A DNA stretch of 64,000 nucleotides from contig NC_134649.1 of the NCBI RefSeq assembly GCF_030463565.1, positions 31,149,044 through 31,213,043 of the forward strand, written 5' to 3'. The position numbers were made by a program, and so were the translations under genes. Positions 37,198-51,200 of this stretch are shown here, in pieces (the stretch's first letter is position 1; each line of letters opens with the position of its first letter). The notes under the pieces were generated by a model. That model was not told the DNA's origin and did no database searches. It saw nothing but the letters and a program-made list of their open reading frames with translations. Source of the stretch: Pelecanus crispus. Its lineage: Eukaryota > Chordata > Aves > Pelecaniformes > Pelecanidae.

Positions 37198-40100
37198 GAT
37201 AAAATAGTCACAATATCCCAAAATGCAATGAGCTGCCATCACTTTTCAACTGCACTGTGCTTTCTCACCACCTAATTTCTCTAAACAAAATTTTGAGTTT
37301 ATACAGGTAAGATACATTTAAACTCCTTCTTTGGGTGAATAGACTAAACTGTTAAGAGGAGTTTGGACAAAAACCAGTTAAGGAATCCCAAATTGTTGAA
37401 GCAATCCAGTTATAAAAGCTTGTTTAAAAAATTCCTGGCCTCATCTAAAGGGCATATGTATGGCAACTTTGTAAAAGGGAGAAATGTATTACTGCTGAAC
37501 TTTATATAAACTGAAGTGTTATCTGTGGAAGAAAATGCTAGGAAAATACCCCTAACTATTCCCTTCTGGCACTGCATCCCTTCCCATCCACCCACTCTAA
37601 CAGACAACACCAGAACATGTACATGTACACTCTGATTGTTTTCTTCCCACTTTTGACTTTAAAGTGGTATAGCCCAAGCTATATACAAACAAACAAACCC
37701 AAAACCTTACACCGTCACCAGTAGAAATGACAGTAACATCACGGTATTATGAAATTAAACCATTGCTTTTAAAAATGAAAGCATTTTCTGTAACCGAAAA
37801 GTTCACACTCCTAAGGAAAAATAAGGCTACACTCCTAAAGAGAAAAGACTCATAGGTATACTTGCAGAACTGCCATAATTCATTATTTCTTGTCATTTAC
37901 AGTGACCAATCTTTTGTCAGGATTATTGCAAAATTGTACTGACCTTCAGTAATTCTTCCCTTTTTACATTCTCTTGGGATTTTTTCTTGGGATTAAAGAG
38001 ATCCAATCATGTACGCAACAGCTGATCATCCCCTGAAAAAACTAAAGCATAGCTACTGGTTTGCTATCTTCATGACCTAAAAATAACAGAACTCAGACTG
38101 TTCTCATCAGACAGTCCCTGAAGAATTCACAGCATAGCAGCTTTTTTCCAAGGCCAGTTTGCATTTTCCCAACATGTTTAGATAAGCTATACCTCTCTAT
38201 TAACTGAGAAAAGGAATTTACTCTGGCACCAAGCAGTTGCAGGACTGAATAATGAAGTATCAAGCAACAACAAAAAAACACTAATCATGTTCTATACATG
38301 ATTACCACATTCCTCAGTCAGCAGCAGCCATCTGTTTTCTTGCCCATGAGGATGGCAACTAGAGTTTCCCCTTTGCTGAAAGCTGAGCTAAGTATAGCTC
38401 GCTTTTTCCTTCTGTACTGAGCAGACAAGACTAAAGCTAGACAGGAGCTGGATGAAGAAAGCAATCACCTCTACTAGCTTACCCATTGCTCAGGCAACTT
38501 TATGCAAAAAGGAGGATGACAGCCTTGCTGACTTGTATTTTAAGGTCTACTGACACTACCCCTTGAAGGGTCACAGCATAGGAGGAAGTATCATTGCATT
38601 GCTAAGCATCTTCCTGTGGTGATTCAAGGACCTGAGGATGGATCCAAACACACAGCAGTTTATTTCTGCTAAAGCCATGCACAGAGATAAAGTAAATAAT
38701 GCTTCATTGACTGAAATATTTAGGGAATCTGCAGAGGTAACACCTTATTTTCTACAACTCATAGAATCATTGACTAGTTGAGGTTGGAAGGGACCTCTGT
38801 AGGTCATCTAGTCCAGCCCCCAATCAAAGCAAACTTCCACCAAGACGACAAACAACTTTTGTGTCATGTCAGGCCTCAAACACATTTTTATAAACCAAGC
38901 TATAATAGGTGAAGATGGCAAATACAAAACACCTCATCATGTAGCATGCAACATCTGACCTGAGTTGGTTTTATTCATATTAATCCCTCTAGTGTGAACT
39001 ACTGCTTAAGAAAGTTTAGCCTGTGCTATTAGAACAGTACATTATTTTAACCATTGAATAGTGGGGTTTTATGTTAGTTACAGACAGTAATATTAATTAT
39101 TTATGGTTATATTAATTCAGGTCAAATGCAACAGTTCTGCTCTGCCTGTGTAAAGATTGTGTTTTACCTGCTGTGAATGTAATAGCAAATGCAAACTTAT
39201 GTTTACAGTGCAAATTGTTAAAAATAAAAACTATACATCATTGATTATAATTTAGCAGACTGATAAGAAAAGGTGGTCTGTGAGCTTTATAAAGACCTAC
39301 AAACCCACTGTGGCTGAAGTTTATCAAAATGCTTCCAAAAGCGAGGGCCGACACGTTCAGTACGAAGTTTAACGGCAAACAGCTAAGAATATGCTGAGCA
39401 CCTTGTCCCTGCAGCAGGTACATATAGCTCACCTTGGACTAATCTTAAAAGTTATAGTCCTAAAGCTTGTAAGTGAATAGTGCTCTGAATAGCCGCTCAA
39501 GTGGTAACCTGCTTTTGAAAATACCTAGAGGAAGCAGCTAGTTTATTTTCATATTGGTTATTTTATTCCAACCACGTAACTGCAGTCTCCTAACAGATTA
39601 CACAGAACAGTGATTTTTTTTGTCTACCCATTAGTCATATTGTAGGTTAGTATTTTGAGAATGTAGATGAACAATTTGTTTTGCTAAAGACCTCCTTTAC
39701 AGCACAGCTGCACTGCAACACCTGTCCAGCAGCCTGTAAAGCAGATCCTACCTGATTCCAGAGAGTGAACCACGAAAACCAACTGCAGGAGCAAGAAATA
39801 CTAGAATGGAAAGTCTCCAACTGATTCAAAAGTTATTTTAACTGCAGTAAGAGAAATGAGATATCAGAGGTTGATTTATACGTATCTTGAACTGTTCTTC
39901 ACTCTAGTGAAACAAAAAGTGAAACAGCCACCCAACTTGTCCATTTGCAGGAGAGGAGGAACAGCACTGAGACAGAAACAGCGCTGCTTCCAAACCCACA
40001 GAGCATGCTGCAGCCCCAGGGGAACCAGGGAGATCCTGTGCCTCACTGCACCAGGCAGTCTCCTCGCTACCCAGTACTGACAAAAGTAGTTAGTTGTGTC

Positions 40101-42044
40101 TCAAACCTAAAGAAATCACTTTACAACAGTTTATAACAGAAGGACGTCCTTTATAACATGGCTAACTCGCCCTTAGTGGAGACTGCCTTAAAAAGGTGAA
40201 GCAGAGGGGACCACTCCATCAATACACATGCCTGAGCTCTTAAAAGGATAAAATAACTTATTCAGCTTTATCTCACCTCTAACACAGGTTTAACTCAGGT
40301 ACTTTTTTTCCCTCCTATACGGCTTACTTAAAAGCTGTAAATCTGACCAGGCTCCTGCAGTGCAGGCTATACGAACAAGCAGATGAAATCAAATAGTAAC
40401 CAGGGGGAAAAATAGGCCCCAAACCACTGGCTAAAGCAAACCTGGCAAGTTATCATACATGCCTAGGTATGATACTAAGTTTCCATACTTGGGGCGAGGT
40501 GGATGGGTTGTGGGGAATAGCTTGTTTGGCAATAATTACTACAGTTTTTCCCTCCTTTGTGTCCAGCTCCTCCATGCAACCCTGCCATGGGTTTTAAGAT
40601 GCACGCCAAGTTTTGTTCTAGAAAACACTACCATGAACAGCTGCTGATTAAACATTACAAAAACATAACCAGCAGTATTCCTCACCTCACCCTGGGCTTT
40701 CAACTTTTTAGTTCAGCAGTTTGCTCTCCCATACATTTTGCTGCAATATTAGAGAGTGAAGGTACCTTTGAAACCCTATTTGCTCATTAAAGGAAAACTG
40801 AAGGTTTTAAACAAAACACTAGCTCCTGTTCCTCAGACCTGTGCGCAGAAGAAGGGAAGACATACAGCTTTTCTCTGAACAACAGGCTTCTCTGCATGTC
40901 ACTTCTCCAATTCAGCCATATTGCACAAATGCACCTGCTAAAAAGTCAGAGGAAAAGGAAAACAGACGAACTAAAAAGTAGTGGCAACAAAAATATCAGA
41001 AATAACTCTGCAATTTCCTGGTATAATTTCTAGCCCAAACATTAATTATAATTGTTTTCTAGATTTAGGTTTTTAGGAGCATATATTTTGTCTGCTGTCC
41101 CCAGTTAACTAATAGAAGTTCTGTTGAGAAAATGTGAAATAAAATTGGAAGTGAAATGATCTACATTTCACCTGCAACACATTTCAGCCTGCAGCTGAAA
41201 CTCCAACAAATTCAAGAAGTAGCATTACAAAAATACCTGATTAATCCATGATAACTCTTTTAGAACAAGTCTGGAGGAGTAGGGGGGGTTTGACATTTCC
41301 GCCCCCCATTGGAACTAAGCTGCCAATTCAGGGTAATAATCATTATATACTGAACACCCTCAACCAATTCAGTACTACTTGGTGTCTTATAAAAAGCATT
41401 CTTGACCTACTCAAAGAAAATATTTTCAAGTGAAAGACTAATGAGTCAGGGGCATGAATACAACTTTTCAAAAGCATTTGTTTCAAAACTATTGAAAGTA
41501 CACAAAAACATCAGCAAAAATGTTTTCACAGAGTAGAAAGCATCACTCACCACACGTTGAATTGGTCAAGTTGATAAATGAGGCATGATATTCAACACAC
41601 AAGTCAAAATACATGTTGAGAAGATATTAAACTTTAATCAAATGATAGACTTCTTTGAAGTCTACCATCTTGTCTACACTGGACTTTTCAAATGTCTTGG
41701 AATTTGTTAGCTAGTGCATTCAAACTTCATACATTTAATTTACTCCTTCGGCTAGACAAGGCCTTAGAAACAATCCTTTTAGATTAGCTTTGAAGCATAC
41801 TGTCAGAATTTAATTCAGGAGCTTATATTGGCCTTGCTTTCTGTTGTGACCTGTAATTTTAGTTAGGCTTCAGTCTCCACTACCAAAAGTGATATTCATG
41901 ATACAAGATGACTTAAAGTACACTTGGTAACACTAGCTGTCAAACACAACGAAGTGAAAATGTAACTTTGCAAATACACTCCTAAATAATACTCAAATTG
42001 AGGCTAAGAAAACAAAATTGATAGAATATAATTCAAACACTGCA
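37198..42044. other. Gap between convergent ATRIP and SHISA5, no gene seen
   Basis: No coding exon was recognised on either strand, apart from short unsupported frames. It holds one CR1 fragment (38759-38835). An intronless TREX1 frame of about 300 codons, expected here from the human order, is absent. Confidence 0.5.
38759..38835 (-). mobile_element. CR1-type LINE 3'-end fragment
   Basis: Plus strand shows TCATAGAATCATTGA, then GGTTGGAAGGGACC and CATCTAGTCCAGCCCC, the reverse complement of the avian CR1 3' end. Short 5'-truncated copy reading on the minus strand, more diverged than the one at 15879. Confidence 0.8.
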
Positions 42045-45000
42045 TTTATTACAAAGGTGCATAGAGTTTATGCCATTTCTTCTGAATACTTATGTTTAAA
42101 CTACAAACAACATACAAAGCTAGGTTACAGTATGTAATAAAGTCAACAATGATTATCTAGTAAATTCAGTACAACAGAATATTCTACTGTATTTAATTTC
42201 ACAAAACATTTCTGAAACAAAGGCACTTACAGAATTAAAAAAAAAAATTAACATATACTCTTTTCAACATTTAAAACTTTAATTCCATTCCCGCTCCCCT
42301 ACGGCACTGTGGATAACTAGTTTCACATGAAGCTACTTGGACTGACACATCAGCAGTGCTTAAATTAAAAGTTTATGGATCAACTTCTCCATCTTTTGTA
42401 TAACCATCCCATTCTCTTAACCATATGAAAACAAGTTTCAATAGGTTGCATGGCAACAACTAAATAAAATTTGGTCCTACGCTTTATTGTTAATGTTGAT
42501 TAATACAGTAACAATAAGAAAAGATCTGATTATGTGCTCCAATTACGAAATGAGGTAAGTAGACCATTTTCTCTTTTTTCAACAAGTTTGTAACTGAAGT
42601 AGTAATACTACTACTAAAGTAGTTCCTTGAATATTAACGATTCATCTCTTCACTTGTATATAGTTATCATTAGCATATGTTCACTGAAGGCAAGGTGTAA
42701 ATTTTCAGGCTCCTTAACCCTATCCCTCATATCCTCCCACCGCTCCACATACAGTGGCGTTCAGGGCAATTTATTTGGTCTGTACACATCTACACCAAAA
42801 CTTCAGATTTGGTAACCTCTCTTATTGTTGCCACTTTCCTACTATCTTTTCCTTAGGGATGATAGCAGGTGACTGAGCCAACTTCTCGTGAAATTGCAGA
42901 TTTTCCTTTCATAACCAAAACATAACCCTACTAACACTGCCACGAACTGTACTCTTTGTCACACCAGATGGAGGAAAGGAAGAGCGGTGCAGAGTAACAA
43001 CCTCATGAAGGTTGAACCCTAGGACGCTGTACCTGTGCTCCGAGAGCTGCAGGGCAGCTGTGCTTGCTGGCTGCATTTCACTGGCCAGACTCTATCCAAG
43101 CACCTGGTCAACAAAGGTACTGGAATAGTCTCTGCCCTCCTTCTGTATGAATAAACACACAGGGGTAGGATCGATACCAAAGGAATCATTTCTGCAGTTA
43201 TTCAGTGCCCTGCCACACATAAAAATTCCAAATTTCTAGGGAAATGCTTCATCCTCCGTATAGAAGACACTGTCCATTTTTCGTTGTTCTCACATAACTA
43301 CTAACAGCGTCACGAAGCATTGTCCAATTTCTCAGCTTACAAGGCAGGAAAGAGAAGGAACACACAGATACAGGGCACACATGCTCTGTGAGTGCCTCTT
43401 GGCACCATTTCATGCTGTTAACTTCAACACTCTTATAGAGGTATAACAGAGGGGCATAGGTTGTCATGAATCCCAACACTAAAAACTTCTTACAAGTTTC
43501 TTCTGAAATGCCCTGAAGACTTTATTGAAAAAGTGATTGGAATAACCCAGAAAGAGACTCAAAAATCAGGAAGAGAAATAAGGCTGCCCTTGACAGCAGC
43601 AGTTTCCATTCATCATGTGAGGTAAAACAATGCCACCATCAATGTTTTTCAAACAGTAATATACCCCAAATGTAGAATTGGAGGACCAATGGTTTAACGG
43701 CCTCTCTAAAAGAGTAAAATCAGTGTATGAGATGTCAAAATTATTTCACTAATTATGTCACAGTGATATATACAATAGACTAGATAGCTCTACTGAGGAA
43801 TAACAAATTGTATTTCAATGTCAGAAAAGACCGAATTGTAGAGGACACTAAAAAAATCATGATTCGTTCAATCAATACAAGCTGTATAGAGCCAAAAGCC
43901 TTGCAAACACTGGTAATAGCGATGAGGATGTCTCAAGACGTTTCATGACTGCAAGAACTACCTTCTTAAAAATACATTACCTTGCTGTGACCAAATCCTA
44001 CCACTCTTCCTTTCGCTGACTTCTCGTTCTCTGCTCAGCTTTAAGGGAATGTTGAAGGCAAATGGGAGGTTTCATCTCTACTGTGTGTTTGGCTGAGATT
44101 TTTCACCCGCCCTGTATACAAATGCAGACTGAGTCTATAAAGATCTATCATTCCTAGGTTCCTGCCATCTACAGTTCCCACTAGAGGTGGACAGTGACAA
44201 ACCCTAAGCATTTAAAAACCCCAATCTATTTCTGACATCCTATCTCGCCTGTAAAATAAATTCCTTCCCTATGATGAGGCAGGACTGAACACTGGCAGGT
44301 ACTTCTGCTTAACACATGAATAAGGTGCTAATTTTTCTTCCAAACTCATCAACAACATATGACTTAAGTAAGCTTGTCCAATAATACTTGGACAAAAAAT
44401 ACTTGTCCAATAATTTTTATGAAGATTTTTCACATTTTCAGCTTTTGATCTATTTGTTCTACTAAGTGGCAGAGAGTTTGGTTTTGTTGTTAATTTCTAG
44501 TTATAAATTAAAATGGTCTGAGAAAAACACCCAATGAAGGCAGTTTTAAGCCTTAAAATTGGGAAAGAAAACCAGGAAATTATCAGCTCATGTTATTTAG
44601 CACAGAAAAATGCAACTAGTCTAAAGACAATTAAACATGATTTGCTACCCCTTACTGAAGGCAAATGTGTTTCCAAAACAGAAAATTCCCTTTTGAATGG
44701 TAAATGAAATGTATTACATTGTAGCTTACCTAACAATAGTAGCTTCAAAACAGACAGAATGTACATAACATATATCAGGTAGTTTCTTAGAGATTAAGTT
44801 TTTATGTATTAATACTGTGCAAAAGATTGCTACAGCTTTGGGTGTTTGATAATAACCATTGCTTTCAAAATTATTGCACAGCAAATGTTATTGTGGTTCT
44901 TATTTCTGAAGTACTACTTCTTCATGTTTTTCTCATTATATATAGAACAAAATCTTTTTTTCTATTTGCTTGAGGTATAAATTAACAACTTCTGCAAGAA

Positions 45001-45176
45001 AAATACTCCTTCCTTGTACTCAAAGCATTTAAAAAAAAAAGATACTGAATTAACTTTCACTTTACTTAGACAAAAGATTGCCGTCTTCCACAAAAATATA
45101 ATACAGCTGCACGGTGTAAAGAGCACAAATTATACTTTAAAAAGTTTTGTATGCAGAAGCATAATAGAAGATCTTT
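42045..45176 (-). other. SHISA5: Probable SHISA5 3' UTR region
   Basis: Minus-strand sequence after the SHISA5 stop without a recognised gene. Canonical AATAAA on the minus strand (TTTATT on plus) lies at 43521-43526, 42483-42488 and 42045-42050, so the 3' UTR would be about 1.65, 2.7 or 3.1 kb. Which is used cannot be told from sequence. Confidence 0.35.
44373..44411. repeat. Short inverted and direct repeat
   Basis: TTGTCCAA is followed 6 bases later by its reverse complement TTGGACAA, then by a second copy of ACTTGTCCAATAAT. Looks like a small local duplication with hairpin potential. Confidence 0.6.
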
Positions 45177-45256
45177 TCAATAGGTGGGCTTCTGAGGATC
45201 CACATAAGCAGGGTTGTAAGGGGGCTGGCTGATTGGGTAAGGTGCTCCAGCACCAG
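45177..45256 (-). CDS. SHISA5: SHISA5 last coding exon
   Basis: Acceptor TTTTGCAG. 80 coding bases, residues 114-139 ([14 protein letters not shown], ending PTY) and TGA at 45179-45177. Matches the human C-terminus pattern [14 protein letters not shown]. Confidence 0.95.
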
Positions 45257-48200
45257 CTGCAAAAGAAAAAAACAGATTTGTAGAATTTACATTCCAAATT
45301 CTACATCTATAATGGTAACTTCTGTTTTGAGCACACGGTTAAGAGGTTCAACTTATCTAGCATCTTAATTGGACTTGAGAACAGTTTGTGCTAACTCAAA
45401 GCATCCACATTTCAGAAGTAAGATCACAAAAACCTTTGTTCTTGTGGTTTGGCGCTTTTTTTTTTTTTTTTTTTTTTTTGGATGCTTTAGTGTACATGTG
45501 TATTATGGCAGCCACGAGCACATGGTCAGCCTTCAGGGGAGAACATAGTCTAAAAAAAAAGGAACTGATCTGGTCCAAAAAACAGCCAGCGGAAGTCAGA
45601 GACAAACAACTGGATATACCTGATAGTATGCTGAGAAGTGAAAATAAACCACTGGGGGGGGGAAGAAAGGGGAAGAAAGGACTAGAGAAAGCATCTTAGG
45701 ATTCCTTCAGGTAAAATGCTTTCCTGGTAAGTGTCGCAGAGTTAATTAAAAAATTAAAATAAAAGGGAAAAAAGTATTCCACCACTACCAAGCACATTAA
45801 AGAGTTTGACTTATATACTAGATGTATATAACTCAGAAGTTATCCTTATTTTCTAGTATTCTGAGACAAGCTGCTCTCAAGCAGCATCTTCATTTTCCAG
45901 TCTGTCAAATAGCACAAGTTAGTTCAAATAACACAGCACCTGATCAGATCCCTGGAATGTGTAAGTGTGGTTGTCTTTTGCTGATCTTGTAAAGTGAGTG
46001 GGTTTGGCTCCTGTGTGACAGAGCAAGTATTCTCTCCCTTGTGTGTGACCTAATTAAGAGACCTCCCCTTGGTTAACGGACAAGAGAAATAAAGGAAAGA
46101 GCTCTCACTTTGAGGTGCTCTCAGCTGGCAACACAGGAAGTGCTTCAAGATTTTCCCAGAAAAAAAAAAATATTTCCAGAACTAACAAACCAGCAACAGT
46201 TTGAGAAACCAGAGTAGGAGAAGCAAAATGTCTAGTTTATTGGCTCTCTCACATGCTAAAGATGAAGCCAAAGCACTTTGGGGTAATCCCATAAAACCCA
46301 CAGCTGCTTCAGAGTTTACAACAGAAAAATAAAGTCAGCAGGCCTGCCAAGTCAGTGTTTTTACATGTGGGGCTGGTTTGCACATGGTTAATATACAATT
46401 TCTAACTGGTTTACAAATGCTTAAGACCATGAACAGGCATTCTATATTTGAGTTGTCATGAAAGAGTTACTTTCTAAGGGCATTATCTACTATTCAGGAC
46501 TATACTTTGCTTGTTACTTAGAAGGATTAACAGTGTGGTTTGTAAGAAGGCTTGAAGACCCTAGGACAGATAACAGCCTAGTTTTGGCCTCTCCGAACAG
46601 CCAGGAGCCAATTGTTCAGAGAACAGCTAGTACCAGCAGAAGTGGGAATTAGTAATAGCGACAATAAAGCTGCATGAAAACAATGCTGTGAAAGAAGTAA
46701 AGCAGAAGAAAAAAAGATTCCGATAATTGTAACTGCGAGTCATCAGCAAACTTGTCTGAAGTTGATCAGAGACTTGTTATTCTATAAACATAGCGACGAG
46801 CTACTAGAAAATGCCACCTGTGTATAGATTAAAACATCTAGCAAATATTAGATAAGAAAGGGTATGTAGAAACACCCAACTACTATACATATGTTAATTG
46901 GATTTTGCTTTTCATATGAATTAGCAAAACATTCTACTGGATCCACCGATAGTCACACATACCACCAAACTTTGCCAATACAACTCCAGCTACATCTCCT
47001 CTCGCAATGCTTAATATAGGAGTGGTGATGGGGAAACTTCAGCAAGGGTGAATTACAACATCCACCATCACTTGCATTTTATATAATTTGTTTACATTTA
47101 CATTAATATAGTCACAGAAATTAATAAATGTAAGTAATACAAGATTGACTCCAATGCAACGGTCTCTTTAGCCACTTAGAGATGAAGAAACACTCAGCAT
47201 TGCCTTACCTGCCACTGTTTCATGATAAGCTGGGGGCCCTGATGGCTGCATGGGGTAAGGAGGAGGATACTGTGCAGGGTACGGCGCTACCGGCATTCCC
47301 GGTTGTGGCTGGACAGCCACAGGCTGATATCCTTGATATGGGGCTACTGGGTAGTTGGGTGGCACTCCCTGTTGTTGCGGATAGGGAGCATGAACCACTG
47401 TAGTGGAAGTAGTGGTGGTCACAACAGCTACAAACAAGCAAAACGAACATGGTTAGTGCTGGTGGTTCTAGGAGATCACCTGGGACAGCCAACAACAGTA
47501 ATGTAAAAAACATCCTCTCTTAAGATCAGTTTCTCATTCCAAAATCTAGGTAATTTCATTTTCAAAGTTCCACAAAAGATTTAGAAATGTATGCCTCCAA
47601 ATATTCTTCCACTGATCTCAGTGGTAATAAGAGCCTTCAGATACTGGGATAGCAGTCAACTTATCTCTGTTTCTTAACCACAAAGAGCAAAGAATTTTCT
47701 TCTTGGACTCTTCAAACACCAGGAACTCAACCCTGCAGCCAAGTTATCTATCATTTAGTATGAGAATGGAAAAACCGCTCATTTTTTAAATGTTATCTGC
47801 TTTTAAGGATTAAGGTGATAAAGGTCTCCTTTATCAGGTAAGGCGCTTCCTACCATGACTGCCCAAATGAGTTTCCTTTTGTATGTTGTCTACATGCTAA
47901 TACATCCATGCATTAGTATGTCTTTAAATAACAGTCAGAAAGGCAAATACACAGTAAGTCATCGATTTTTGTAGGACTTGACCTTGGATCGTTGGTTCAT
48001 ATATCTTATTAGAATAAGGGAGTATTAACACTTTCTAATAAACTGCAATATTTTTTTTTCCCTCTTTATGCTACAATCACACCCTTTGTTCAAGATTGCA
48101 CTGTTGCAGTCCTGGGCCTTTGGTGTATTTTTCAGGTACATTTTTAAGAGACTGGGAAAACCCTAAAATTTCATTCTATCCCCTGCTTTTTTTTAAACAA

Positions 48201-51200
48201 AAAAAAAAAAAAAAAAACCCAAACCACCCACCCCCAAAAAACCACACATTGGGGGGGGTAGGGAAAGAGAACTTCTAAATGCTTAGAAAATATTCCAAAA
48301 CATTTCTCTGCAACTTCACATTCTGAAGCAGCTTAAATGCTTATTTTTAATGTTTAGGTATTGCAACTTTTGTAGCAGAGAGGTAAGGCAAAATTATTTT
48401 CACCTTTTATAGGAACACAGTTTTCAGGGGGGCGGGTGGGGCACAGGAAGAAGAAGAAAGTCTTGTTCAAAGATGTGAAAAAGAAAATTAATATACAGGT
48501 ACTTACGCCGTGGTCTTCGACATGCTTTATACAAACAGCAACACGAACAGGTGAGGCACAGAACAATAGTAATTACAATCACTGCACAAACAGTAACTCC
48601 AATCGCAACAAGGGTTCCAAAACTGCAAGAAAGGTAACACCAGAAGTAGTAACAGTCTTTCACACAAATTTATTACTCTTTAACCTAACCTTCTGTAGCA
48701 AACACATTGGTCCACCTCCAATCTGTTACTACTTCATGCATTTGAGTAAGAAACAACTGTCAGACACAGGGCTACAGGAGGTCAGGTCTGCTAAATCAGT
48801 GGAAACTGACCAACTGCTATCAAGGACTGTGCTCCCCGTACATGAAAAGGACCCAATGGGAGTCTTTGGCCCCTTTCATTTTAGTGTGACTGCGATTCTT
48901 GTTATTTTAGTGCAGCTGTGTGTCCCTTTATGTATTCCAAAAGGTAACAGCAATAAGGTTTCAAAATCACTAGTTTGATGACTTAATTTTCCAAGCATTA
49001 CTTGACTGCTCTGAACACACAGGTAGGCACGCCTGAAATGAAGCACCCCAGACTTCAGGGTGATACCAAGTTCCTGAAATGGAGCACCCCAGACTTCAGG
49101 GTGATACCAAGTTCCTGAAATGGAGCACCCCAGACTTCAGGGTGATACCAAGTTCTTCACACATTCGTAAGACCTCCCAGGCCCAATCTCGAGACAATCT
49201 CAGTACTGAGCAGACCTCTCCATGCTGCAGGTTCTGTGGCATTTGAAAACAGTTGTTTTAGAAGCCACATTTCACATGGTTTGGAAGATCTGAAATTCTG
49301 CCAACTTTACTGCAACAGCAAGTATGTTATGCTACATTATGGGAGACAGAAACACTGCCTAAACCACCAAAACCTAGTACAGAAAGGCCAAAGATTACAC
49401 CAGCTTTAACCCGTGATGAGTACCAAATGATGGAGGCAGGCATAAAGCTTCTGGAGATGACTGTTCATAAGTTCTGTTTACCACACAGGGAAGAAAAAGT
49501 AACACTGTAAAGCATTAAATGCCAAGTGACAATTCCCTTTTAAGTGTTAATTCACATGATCTATTTCCTACTGTCTGAAATCAATAAAGCCCTTCTTCCA
49601 TAGAAGCCAAAGTCTCCAGCACTTTTATTTCTTAAAAAATGCACCATGCATCAGTTTCAGGAACAATTGCAGGAAGTCAGTTTTAATGAACAACAAGCTC
49701 TAAAATAACAAGTAGAGAGCTGGTTTTATATCCATCCTGTTTCTGCTTCTTCGTAGAGATTTTGGCTACAGAACTCTCTATTGTTTTTCCTGCTCAGTTT
49801 CCTGTTAACAGCTTTAAACAAAATGACACATCTCCAGAATCTCCAGCAATTTTCACTTGGCTACCGAACAGCCATCAAATATGAAAATTGGTTTTGAGTA
49901 TCAACGACACTGGAAGGTTAAATCACTGACAAAAAAAAAGCAAAGTGCTCTATCCCTAGCCCAAATTTGGACAGCCTCACCTCAGTCTTCTAGAGCAACT
50001 TAACCCTCAGTAAGCACTGAACATAAGCATTGACAAATAAAACAGGTTCCATTTAAAATGCTTTTTTTTCCCTCTAAGAGAGGTTCTATCAATTTTATTG
50101 TTTCTGCAACAGCTAGAAGAAAAAGTCTGGGTCAAATCTCTTTCAAGAATCTGAGCAACAGTTTTATCTAACTGTATCTAACTTGTACTCTGATTTTGTG
50201 AAGTACTAACACTATGGATTTACTCCTTAAGTACGAAATCTAATATTGTGGGTTGCCTTCAGTCACTACACCTAAGTATTTACAAGTAAAACAGGAAGCA
50301 GGAACTGCTGCAGCCTCCTGAAGTCACAGAGGTCAAGTCAGAAACACTGCCAGGAAAGCAAACAGATGATTGCAACACAGCTGCAAAATGTAAAGATGCA
50401 TGCATGCTTTGTCACATTTATTTGCACCTTTACAGAATGTCTTTCAAGCCTAGTATAAAAAGGAAGATACAAATGCAATTGAGGCGGGGGTGCAGTGCAG
50501 AACATGCACAACAATACCACATGCTGAAACACAGGCTGCCTCCTGTCCATGAGGCCAACAGCAAACATACTTCAAGTTAGTTTGAAAACACAAACTGAAT
50601 ACTTGTGTATGCGGAAACAGATTAGATTTAAGAGTGACCTGTGGAATTTAGATTAATTATACAGGGTCCTTACTAGATACTCATTATATAAATTCATATA
50701 TACATTAGAGAAGAGAGAGAGAGAAGTGTGCACAATGGATTCATACATTAGACTTAACTATCCTGATTGCAGTGTTCACAAGAAACAGCATGAATGCCTA
50801 TGACAAACTACGGACACCTCTAAAAACTGCAGGACGACAAATGTTAACTACAATTACTGCTCCTTGTGGAGTACCAACAGCATTTTCCTTGCTCTTGTTC
50901 CCACTTCTGCATCAACCCTAAGAAAGCTCTCTCACTAGGAAAGTTAACATTTCCATTACACACAGTTATTACCAAGCAATGTTAGCAGAGACAACAAAAG
51001 ATGAGTTAGTCCTCAGGCTTTTTCCCCAGTAAAGAAGGAAAAAAAAAAAATCCGTTTTTGCTAGTGAACTATGCTAAGGAAAGAAATTCTTGTGTCAAGA
51101 AATTCTTGTATTCAAGAGAACAGGCCTGACAAAGACAACTGAAATTCTTCAATTCTACAGACAATGAACCTCTTTGAACTTTAGCAGAGGCTGGGCAAAA

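Noticed and set aside
48436-48978. 180-codon plus-strand frame
   Set aside because: It runs antisense across the SHISA5 transmembrane exon and into the intron. Poly-lysine start, no motif, no splice support.
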